Notes under the pieces: generated by a model
What the model saw: only the letters and a program-made list of their open reading frames with translations
The model's database searches: none
Told to the model about the DNA's origin: nothing
Program-made: the position numbers and the translations under genes
Shown here: positions 1 to 4,988 of the stretch, piece by piece
How the letters are laid out: each line of letters starts with the position of its first letter
How positions within the stretch are numbered: position 1 is the first letter of the stretch
Assembly: GCA_903904765.1 (NCBI GenBank)
Contig: CAIVEA010000192.1
Location: 1-6,832, forward strand
Reading direction: 5' to 3'
DNA length: 6,832 nucleotides
From: an uncultured Chloroflexota bacterium
Lineage (GTDB): Bacteria; Chloroflexota; Anaerolineae; Aggregatilineales; Phototrophicaceae

Positions 1-1
1 A

Positions 2-880
2 CTTTCCAGTTTTCAGCTTGATCTGATGACCACCAGCCCGCAGACCTCCGCCGTGCTGAATATCACCCCGAATCATCTGGATCGTCACGGGACGATGGAG
101 AACTACACCCGCGCCAAAGCGCAGATTATCCTGCACCAGCACGCGGACGATGTGACGGTGCTGGGGCTGGATGACAGCGGCAGTCGGGGCTTGGCGGAGT
201 CCGCCCCCGGTCAGGTGGTGTGGTTCAGCGCACAGAAGCTGGTGGCGGATGGCGCATTCCTTGCGGGTAGCCGTTTGATGGTGGCAGGTCGCGCCAGCGC
301 AGACGGCGCAACGCGGGTGGTGTGCGAACGCGATAGCGTGCCGCTGCGGGGCGACCATAACATTTTGAACGCGCTGGCGGCCTGTGCCATCTGTGGCGTG
401 AACGGTGTGTCGCCGGAGGTGATGGAAACGACGATCCGTGATTTCAAAGCGGTGGCGCACCGGCTGGAAGTGGTGCGCGTGGTCAATGATGTGACCTATA
501 TCAACGACAGTATCGCCACAGCGCCGGAACGGGTGGTGGCGGCACTGAACAGCTTCAATGAGCCGCTGGTGCTGCTGGCGGGCGGCAAAGATAAGAAACT
601 GCCGTGGGAAGATATGCTGCGCCTCGCCCGTACCTGCTGCCGCCATATTGTGGCGTTCGGCGCGGCGGCTGATCTGGTGATGGATGTGGCACAGAAGGTG
701 GGTGCGGAGGCCGGATGGGTGATCCGCGTAAACACGCTGGAGGAGGCGGTGTCGGAGGCCGCCCGCTGCGCGGAGGCCGGCGATGTGGTGTTGCTGTCGC
801 CGGGGGGGACGAGTTACGACGCTTACCTCGATTTCGCGGAGCGCGGGGAACATTTCCGGCGGCTGGTGATGCAGCTATAA
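2..880 (+). CDS. murD: UDP-N-acetylmuramoyl-L-alanine--D-glutamate ligase MurD (5'-truncated by window edge)
   Basis: MurD is the cytoplasmic ATP-dependent ligase that adds D-glutamate to UDP-MurNAc-L-Ala. The frame is open from base 2 and reads LSSFQLDL before the first ATG at 26; this is the MurD ELSSFQL segment, so the ATG at 26 is internal. The N-terminal UDP-binding domain and the P-loop lie outside the window. Visible marks are NITPNHLDRHG (His codon 74-76, metal/catalytic region), an AK lysine (116-118) at the position of the carbamylated lysine, DHNILNALAA, HRLE (458-469), NDSIAT (503-520), AGGKDK, and SPGGTSYDAYLDF near the end. By recall of the E. coli enzyme, the D-Glu-contacting Thr, Lys, Ser and Phe positions are retained, but NDSKAT has Lys replaced by Ile (512-514). 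The protein ends MQL at TAA. ftsW follows after 200 bp. The identity is very secure; a MurC or MurE alternative does not fit the LSSFQL and SPGGTS motifs. Confidence 0.97.
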   Translation, partial: LSSFQLDLMTTSPQTSAVLNITPNHLDRHGTMENYTRAKAQIILHQHADDVTVLGLDDSGSRGLAESAPGQVVWFSAQKLVADGAFLAGSRLMVAGRASADGATRVVCERDSVPLRGDHNILNALAACAICGVNGVSPEVMETTIRDFKAVAHRLEVVRVVNDVTYINDSIATAPERVVAALNSFNEPLVLLAGGKDKKLPWEDMLRLARTCCRHIVAFGAAADLVMDVAQKVGAEAGWVIRVNTLEEAVSEAARCAEAGDVVLLSPGGTSYDAYLDFAERGEHFRRLVMQL

Positions 881-881
881 T
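876..881 (+). promoter_or_regulatory. Consensus -10 hexamer overlapping the murD stop (possible ftsW promoter)
   Basis: A perfect TATAAT overlaps the murD TAA stop codon. No good -35 is seen; TTTCCG at 853-858 (17-bp spacing) matches only weakly, and there is no TG extension. If used, it would give ftsW a leader of about 190 nt containing the hairpins at 905-927 and 950-1024. The hexamer could equally be a by-product of the Leu-stop codons. Confidence 0.25.
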
Positions 882-904
882 GAAAGGTATACCCTCATCC
901 CCAT

Positions 905-927
905 CCCTTCTCCCTCAGGGCGAAGGG
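905..927 (+). repeat. Intergenic hairpin, pyrimidine/purine type
   Basis: CCCTTC-T-CCC, loop TCA, GGG-C-GAAGGG: nine pairs with one T-C mismatch and a 3-nt loop. It is preceded by CCTCATCCCCAT. There is no T-run after it, so it does not read as an intrinsic terminator on the + strand. The pattern of CCCTCATCCCC followed by a TCTCCCT/AGGG hairpin resembles dispersed intergenic repeats that recur in Chloroflexota and other environmental genomes. That resemblance is from memory and its copy number here is untested. Confidence 0.5.
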
Positions 928-949
928 TGTAAGGCAAAAATGGGGATTT

Positions 950-1024
950 GTAGAGACACAGCGCAAGCGGTGTTCGCCTGATTTTGCGAAGGACAACCGG
1001 ACACGGTTTGCGCCGTGTTCCTAC
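950..1024 (+). repeat. REP/BIME-like unit of two related hairpins with outer inverted ends
   Basis: Two similar 20-bp hairpin modules lie 45 bp apart. The first (956-975) is ACAC-A-GC, loop GCAA, GC-G-GTGT, then TC. The second (1001-1020) is ACACGG, loop TTTGCG, CCGTGT, then TC. The two match at 13 of 20 positions. The outer ends also pair: GTAGAGACAC at 950-959 with GTGTTCCTAC at 1015-1024, with one mismatch and one wobble. Short GTAG...CTAC-ended hairpin elements of this kind are commonly dispersed intergenic repeats. It has no coding content. It could be a bacterial interspersed mosaic element, a small non-autonomous mobile element, or a leader RNA structure for ftsW. Confidence 0.5.
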
Positions 1025-1080
1025 GAAAGAATGACGTGTTCCGGGCTGAGGGTTCTTTCAAAGAGCAGGATGAGGATGGT

Positions 1081-2382
1081 ATGACCGATCAACCGCTGAA
1101 TATCCCGTCTGCTGCGGATGCGCCTGCGCCCCGTCCGGTGCGTGCCACCCCGCGCTCTACGCCGCGTTTCGTAGCGGAGGCGGTGGGCGAAAAACGGCGC
1201 GGCTTTCTGGGGACGCTGGACGGCACGCTGCTGGTCATCGTGGGCGTGCTGCTGGCTATCGGCCTGATGATGGTGTACAGCACCACCTTTGACTGGAGCT
1301 ACCAGACTTACGGCAACCAGTCCACCATTTTCTTGCAACATCTCCGTAACGCTATGATCGGCGTGGCACTGATGGTCATCCTGACATTCGTTGACTACCG
1401 CATCTGGCGGCGGCTGGCAGTCATTATTCTGCTCATGACCATTGGTGCATTGGTGGCGGTGCTACTGTTCGGTGATGACACCTTTGGCGCTCGTCGTGCG
1501 CTCATCAACGGCTCGTTTCAGCCCGGTGAACTGGCGGAACTGACCATCGTGGTCTATATGGCGGCGTGGTTGAGTTCGCGTCGGATGCAAGTTCGCAGCT
1601 TGACGAACGGCCTGTTGCCGTTCGCAGTGCTGGTGAGCATTGTCAGCGGGCTGGTGCTGCTCCAACCGGACATCAGCACGGCGGCGACGATTCTAGTGGT
1701 CGGCTCGATCATGTTCTTTCTGGCGGGTGCTGATCTGGTACACATGGGCGTGGCGGGCGTGCTGGTGGCGGTGGTGGGCGTGATCTGGGTGACGAACTTC
1801 GGCCCCGATTACGCGCAAGGCCGCCTCGACTCGTATTTGAACAGCGTGACCGATGTAACGCAGGCCGACTACCATGTGCAGCAGGCCATTATTGCCTTCA
1901 CCAATGGCGGTTTGACCGGATTGGGCTTGGGGCAGGGCAAGCAGAAGTTTGCCAATTTGCCCGCGCCGCACACTGACAGCATCTTCGCGGTGATCGGTGA
2001 GGAATTGGGACTCTTGGGCGCGACGCTGGTGGTGGCGCTCTATGTGGCGCTGGTGGTGCGTGGGCTACGGCTGGCGCGTCGTTCGGTGGATAATTTCGGG
2101 GCGCTGCTGGCGGCAGGGCTGACCATCTGGATTGCGCTGAAGGCGCTGCTGAACATCGCGGTGATGACGGCGATGGTTCCGCCAACGGGCGCGCCGCTGC
2201 CGTTCATCAGTTTCGGCGGTTCGTCGCTGGTGGTGCTGATGTCCGCGACGGGCTTGATGCTCAGTGTGGGGCGGGTGCGGGCGCTGGAAGGGTTGCCCAA
2301 ACGCGCTACTGTGGAACGGCGCAACGTCCTCGCCTACCTGAAGCCCAACCGCGAGGATGCGCCCGAGCGTGAGTCGGTCTGA
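1081..2382 (+). CDS. ftsW: Peptidoglycan glycosyltransferase FtsW (SEDS family)
   Basis: FtsW is the SEDS-family membrane polymerase that joins lipid II into glycan strands at the septum, together with a class B penicillin-binding protein. The product is 433 aa and highly hydrophobic, consistent with about ten membrane segments. It follows a Pro/Arg-rich cytoplasmic N-terminus of about 50 residues. Motifs: GARR at 136-139, QPGELAEL at 147-154 (usually QPSELAK), and HTDSIFAVIGEELG with Asp299 at the catalytic aspartate position (E. coli FtsW Asp297). Near the C-terminus are PTGAPLPFISFGGSS and an Arg-rich tail. Start choice: ATG 1081 has GAGG at 1072-1075 five bases upstream. An in-frame GTG at 1015 would add 22 residues but lies inside a repeat hairpin. 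FtsW rather than RodA is chosen from its position between murD and murG. The Ser-to-Gly change in QPSE and Lys-to-Glu nearby are unusual for the wider family. Confidence 0.95.
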   Translation: MTDQPLNIPSAADAPAPRPVRATPRSTPRFVAEAVGEKRRGFLGTLDGTLLVIVGVLLAIGLMMVYSTTFDWSYQTYGNQSTIFLQHLRNAMIGVALMVILTFVDYRIWRRLAVIILLMTIGALVAVLLFGDDTFGARRALINGSFQPGELAELTIVVYMAAWLSSRRMQVRSLTNGLLPFAVLVSIVSGLVLLQPDISTAATILVVGSIMFFLAGADLVHMGVAGVLVAVVGVIWVTNFGPDYAQGRLDSYLNSVTDVTQADYHVQQAIIAFTNGGLTGLGLGQGKQKFANLPAPHTDSIFAVIGEELGLLGATLVVALYVALVVRGLRLARRSVDNFGALLAAGLTIWIALKALLNIAVMTAMVPPTGAPLPFISFGGSSLVVLMSATGLMLSVGRVRALEGLPKRATVERRNVLAYLKPNREDAPERESV

Positions 2383-2465
2383 TCTGTACGCAATCCTTTT
2401 GCGGCGATAGACCGATCACCTGAATTAACAGCGCTTGCCATTGGGATCGTCATGGACGAGTTCGC

Positions 2466-2496
2466 AATCCCCTGTCACAATGGGCAGGGGATTTTT
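2466..2496 (+). terminator. Rho-independent terminator after ftsW
   Basis: A perfect 9-bp stem, AATCCCCTG at 2466-2474 pairing with CAGGGGATT at 2485-2493, has a 10-nt loop and runs into T5 (2492-2496). It lies about 84 bp after the ftsW stop and about 72 bp before the murG start. It is well placed to end the murD-ftsW transcript and to separate it from murG. Confidence 0.75.
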
Positions 2497-2508
2497 GTCG
2501 GTTTACGC

Positions 2509-2532
2509 AGCACAGACGGAAGCACAGACGGA
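2509..2532 (+). repeat. Perfect 12-bp tandem duplication upstream of murG
   Basis: AGCACAGACGGA occurs twice back to back (2509-2520 and 2521-2532) with no mismatch. It sits between the terminator and the candidate extended -10 of murG, in the place a -35 element or an activator/repressor site would occupy. It could be a recent slippage duplication or paired binding sites with 12-bp spacing. Confidence 0.85.
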
Positions 2533-2539
2533 TGAAACC

Positions 2540-2548
2540 TGCTAAAAT
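2540..2548 (+). promoter_or_regulatory. Candidate extended -10 promoter for murG
   Basis: TGCTAAAAT fits an extended -10 (TG-n-TAAAAT; five of six bases of TATAAT). No -35 like TTGACA is seen at 16-18 bp; that position falls in the tandem repeat. Predicted transcription start is around 2555, giving a short leader of about 15 nt before ATG 2569. Its location just after a terminator supports it. Confidence 0.45.
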
Positions 2549-2559
2549 CCCGTGTGAGT

Positions 2560-2563
2560 GAGG
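2560..2563 (+). promoter_or_regulatory. Ribosome binding site that sets the murG start
   Basis: GAGG (within GTGAGG) lies five bases before ATG 2569, separated by TTTTT. A GTG at 2554 is in frame but itself abuts this Shine-Dalgarno sequence and has no good one upstream. This favours ATG 2569. Confidence 0.6.
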
Positions 2564-2568
2564 TTTTT

Positions 2569-3690
2569 ATGCAGGGTCAACAACCAATTCGCATTCTAAT
2601 TGCCGCTGGTGGAACGGGCGGTCATGTGTATCCTGCGCTGGCGATTGCGGAGGCGCTCCTCCTGCGCCAGCCAGCCGCCAAGTTGTCGTTCGTGGGCAGC
2701 GTGGACGGTTTTGAACGCCCAATGGTACAGGCCGGCGGCATCACCTTCGACACCTATGACGAGGTGCTGTCCGGCCCGGTACACGGGGTCAGCCTGCCGC
2801 GCAAAGCCTTGAGCGCGGTGCAACTGGCGCTGGGGACGCTGCAAGCGGTGGCGCTCATGCTGCGCCGCCAGCCGGACGCGGTGCTGCTCACCGGCGGGTG
2901 GGTGGGGCTGCCGGTGGCGCTGGCGGCGTGGCTGCTGCGGATTCCGTCGCTGGTGTATCTGCCGGACATCGAGCCGGGGCTGACGATTCAGGTGATCCGG
3001 CGCTTCGCACGGCTGGTCGCGCTGACCGTCCCCGAATCCGCCGCCTATTTCCCGAACAGCCGCACCGAGGTGATTGGTTATCCGCTGCGGGGGCAAATGC
3101 TAGCGGCCACCCGTGCGGCGGGGCTGGCACATTTCAAACTCGATCCGGCGCGGCAGACGCTGCTGGTGTTCGGCGGCAGTCGGGGGGCGCGGGCGATCAA
3201 CTATGCGCTGCTGGAACGCCTGCCCGACCTGTTTGCCGCCCATGTGCAGGTGATTCATGTGACGGGGACGCTGGACTGGCCGGACATTGAGGCGAAACGC
3301 GCCGCGCTGCCGGATGCAACCCATTACCACGCTTTTCCGTATTTGCATCAGGAGATGGGGCTGGCGATGGCGGCGGCGGATGTGGTGGTCAGCCGTTCCG
3401 GTGCGAGCGTGCTGGGCGAGTTCCCGCATTTCGGGCTGCCAGCCGTGCTGATTCCTTATCCCCACGCATGGCGTTACCAGAAGGTGAACGCCGATTATCT
3501 GGCTGACCGGGGCGCGGCCATCTGCCTGCCGGAAGCCGAGATGAATGCCAAACTGCTGCCGCTGGTGCTGGAATTGCTGAACGATCCGGCACGGCTACAG
3601 CCGATGCAGCAGGCGGCGCGGGCGCTGGCACACCCGCAGGCGGCGCAGGCGGGCGCAGATGCGCTCATCCAGATGGCGGAGGCGCGATGA
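2569..3690 (+). CDS. murG: UDP-GlcNAc:undecaprenyl-PP-MurNAc-pentapeptide GlcNAc transferase MurG
   Basis: MurG is the peripheral inner-leaflet GT-B glycosyltransferase that converts lipid I to lipid II. At 373 aa it has the usual family length. The N-terminal domain has the GGTGGH loop (14-19), and LTGGWVGLP corresponds to the family GGY segment. Where most MurG proteins have HEQN-x-x-PG it reads YLPDIEPG (130-137). The C-terminal UDP-GlcNAc domain has GGSRGAR (202-208), FPYLHQEM, GASVLGEF with Glu284 at the conserved ribose-binding glutamate, and PYPHAWRYQKVNA with Gln304 retained. From memory, the YLPDIEPG form is common in Chloroflexota MurG, so it is probably not a loss of function. It starts a new transcription unit after the 2466-2496 terminator and overlaps the next gene by ATGA, suggesting translational coupling. 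An alternative GTG start at 2554 would add five residues. Confidence 0.95.
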   Translation: MQGQQPIRILIAAGGTGGHVYPALAIAEALLLRQPAAKLSFVGSVDGFERPMVQAGGITFDTYDEVLSGPVHGVSLPRKALSAVQLALGTLQAVALMLRRQPDAVLLTGGWVGLPVALAAWLLRIPSLVYLPDIEPGLTIQVIRRFARLVALTVPESAAYFPNSRTEVIGYPLRGQMLAATRAAGLAHFKLDPARQTLLVFGGSRGARAINYALLERLPDLFAAHVQVIHVTGTLDWPDIEAKRAALPDATHYHAFPYLHQEMGLAMAAADVVVSRSGASVLGEFPHFGLPAVLIPYPHAWRYQKVNADYLADRGAAICLPEAEMNAKLLPLVLELLNDPARLQPMQQAARALAHPQAAQAGADALIQMAEAR

Positions 3691-4223
3691 TCGAGCTGGG
3701 CGCGGTGATGTATGTGATGATCGGACTTTTTGGCTTCATTGGCTACCAGCGTGGCCTGAGCAAAGAACTGATCTCCCTCGCGGGCATCATCCTCGCACTC
3801 TTCGCGTTGTTCCAGTTCAACAACCTGCTGCTGAACGTGCTGCTGGCGAATGTGCCGCCAGAGCAAAAGTTCGTGGTGCAGTGTTTGATCTTCGGCGTGA
3901 TCGTATTCTTCGCCTATCAAACACGCGGGCTGGGGCGCAAACTGGCAAGTGACGGCGGGCGCGACAGCCTGCAAACCACCATTTTAGGCACGCTGATGGG
4001 CGCGGTGAACGGCTACCTGATCTGGGGGTCGTTGTGGTATTTCATGCACATCAACGGCTACCCGCTGTCGCCTTTCATTACCGCGCCACCGGCTGGCACG
4101 CAGAGCGCGGATATGATCGCTGCACTGCCGTTGTATTTGTTGGCGGGTGGGCCTGCCGGGGACGGCAATTTGCTGGCCTTCGCGGTCATCCTATTATTCG
4201 TATTTGTGCTAATCTTGATCTGA
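3687..4223 (+). CDS. CvpA-like integral membrane protein, copy 1 of a tandem pair
   Basis: This is a 178-aa hydrophobic protein of unknown function. By eye it has about five membrane segments: about 5-20, 28-53, 62-78, 96-118, and a C-terminal one at about 162-178 that ends flush with the stop. The N-terminal pattern YQRGLSKELISLAG, with a later DSLQTTILGTLMGAVNGYLIWG, matches the CvpA family layout (an RG-x-x-(K/R)E-x-x-SL motif after the first helix, and a later LG-x-x-(F/M)GA-x-x-G-x-x-I helix). The assignment is remote. E. coli CvpA is linked to colicin V export and envelope stress, but that role cannot be transferred. The ATG overlaps the murG stop (ATGA), with GGAGG at 3678-3682 inside murG, so it is probably translated together with murG. 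It is paralogous to the next gene: 34 of the first 80 residues are identical without gaps, including FAYQTR and VNGY-x-IWG. A lipid II or septal role is inferred from context only. Confidence 0.8.
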   Translation: MIELGAVMYVMIGLFGFIGYQRGLSKELISLAGIILALFALFQFNNLLLNVLLANVPPEQKFVVQCLIFGVIVFFAYQTRGLGRKLASDGGRDSLQTTILGTLMGAVNGYLIWGSLWYFMHINGYPLSPFITAPPAGTQSADMIAALPLYLLAGGPAGDGNLLAFAVILLFVFVLILI

Positions 4224-4259
4224 TCGAACGCAGAACGCGCACACGGGGAGCAGCCGATT

Positions 4260-4799
4260 GTGGTTACGCTGTACAGCATGTTATGGGTCAGCGCCGCCTT
4301 CTTCGCCATACTAGGCTTGATTCGCGGTTTGCGCCGTGAAATCGTGGTGCTGGCTGGCGTGGTGTTGGTGAGCTTTGTGTTGTACCAGTTCGATGCGCTG
4401 CTGCGCGGATTGTTTCTGGCTTCCATCCCCCGCGATCAAGCCTGCCTTGTGCAACTCATCATCTTCGGCACGATCATGTATTTCGCCTACCAGACGCGCA
4501 GTTTTAACACCGCTGCGCCCAATGAACGCACCCCGAACACCAACCGCACACAAGATGCCATCCTCGGCGGGCTGCTGGGCGGCGTGAACGGCTACATGAT
4601 CTGGGGGCTGGTCTGGTATCTGCTGGACATCAACGATTATCCGTTCGCGCCGTTGTTGAGCGCACCCGCCCCCAATTCGATCAGCGCACAGGCCATCAAC
4701 TCGATTCCGCTGGTGGCGATGGGCAGCATTGTGGGCGGCGGGCAGGGCATGATCGTGCTGGTGGTGCTGATGTTCGCGCTGGTGCTGTTCATGATCTAG
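4260..4799 (+). CDS. CvpA-like integral membrane protein, copy 2 of a tandem pair
   Basis: This 179-aa membrane protein is a paralogue of the gene at 3687-4223. It has the same topology and a hydrophobic C-terminus ending LFMI. Shared positions include RGL (22-24), Glu27, LAG (31-33), QF (43-44), P57, Q60, VQ (64-65), IFG (68-70), FAYQTR (75-80), then AILGGLLGGVNGYMIWG, WY, IN and YP. It differs in the hydrophilic loop after FAYQTR, which is Asn/Thr-rich and slightly longer here. Start choice: GTG 4260 has GGGGAG at 4245-4250 with a 9-nt spacer, and it puts RGL at the same residue number as in copy 1. ATG 4278 would cut off the aligned N-terminus. The gap to copy 1 is only 36 bp and holds no promoter-like signal, so the two are probably cotranscribed behind murG. 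The function is unknown; CvpA-like is a remote, by-eye call. Confidence 0.78.
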   Translation: MVTLYSMLWVSAAFFAILGLIRGLRREIVVLAGVVLVSFVLYQFDALLRGLFLASIPRDQACLVQLIIFGTIMYFAYQTRSFNTAAPNERTPNTNRTQDAILGGLLGGVNGYMIWGLVWYLLDINDYPFAPLLSAPAPNSISAQAINSIPLVAMGSIVGGGQGMIVLVVLMFALVLFMI

Positions 4800-4800
4800 C

Positions 4801-4820
4801 CCGTTCATCAAAACGGTTTT
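4801..4820 (+). terminator. Weak terminator-like hairpin after the membrane protein pair
   Basis: CCGTT at 4801-4805 pairs with AACGG at 4812-4816 across a 6-nt loop and is followed by TTTT. It begins one base after the TAG stop. The stem is only 5 bp, so termination would be partial at best. An alternative fold (AAACGG with CC-T-GTTT, 4811-4831) competes with it. Confidence 0.3.
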
Positions 4821-4891
4821 CAAACCTGTTTGTTATATCGAATCCCCATTTGCGCTACACTGAATCGTGTATCCCGCCGCTGTCTGCCGTA

Positions 4892-4900
4892 TGATAAGAT
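4892..4900 (+). promoter_or_regulatory. Candidate extended -10 promoter for murC-murB
   Basis: TGATAAGAT fits TG-n-TAnnAT; TATGAT at 4890-4895 overlaps it. No clear -35 is present 16-18 bp upstream. A start near 4907 would leave a leader of about 80 nt before murC that includes the hairpin at 4935-4960. It is similar in form to TGCTAAAAT before murG, which raises confidence a little. Confidence 0.35.
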
Positions 4901-4934
4901 GGGCGCGTGGGTTTACCTGTCGTACTGCATTCGG

Positions 4935-4960
4935 CCTCAGCCTCAAATTTTGCGCTGAGG
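4935..4960 (+). other. Leader hairpin upstream of murC
   Basis: CCTCAGC at 4935-4941 is perfectly complementary to GCTGAGG at 4954-4960, with a 12-nt loop containing AAATTTT. It ends 18 bases before the murC Shine-Dalgarno sequence and has no T-run after it, so it is not a terminator as drawn. The rest of the 189-bp gap (4800-4988) holds no supportable gene. Confidence 0.45.
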
Positions 4961-4978
4961 GTGGAGTGCGCCCGAAAC

Positions 4979-4982
4979 GAGG
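4979..4982 (+). promoter_or_regulatory. Ribosome binding site that sets the TTG start of murC
   Basis: GAGG lies six bases before TTG 4989. No ATG or GTG in the murC frame lies between this site and the conserved nucleotide-binding GIGGAG segment, so TTG 4989 is the only sensible start. Confidence 0.6.
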
Positions 4983-4988
4983 CAGTGC

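Noticed and set aside
905..927. Intrinsic terminator after murD
   Set aside because: The stem is good, but it is followed by TGTAAGG rather than a T-run.
715..981. 88-codon + strand frame over the end of murD
   Set aside because: Gly/Arg-rich shadow of murD in another frame that runs on into the repeat region.
1015..1080. Upstream GTG start for ftsW giving 22 extra residues
   Set aside because: The GTG sits inside the repeat hairpin at 1001-1020 with no convincing Shine-Dalgarno sequence. ATG 1081 has GAGG at good spacing.
1081..2382. RodA instead of FtsW
   Set aside because: SEDS motifs alone do not separate the two, but placement between murD and murG strongly favours FtsW.
2554..2568. 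GTG start for murG adding five residues
   Set aside because: It overlaps the Shine-Dalgarno region for ATG 2569 and falls about where transcription would begin from the extended -10.
2596..3096. 166-codon antisense frame within murG
   Set aside because: Low-complexity Arg/Gln/His-rich translation, and fully inside a well-supported gene on the other strand.
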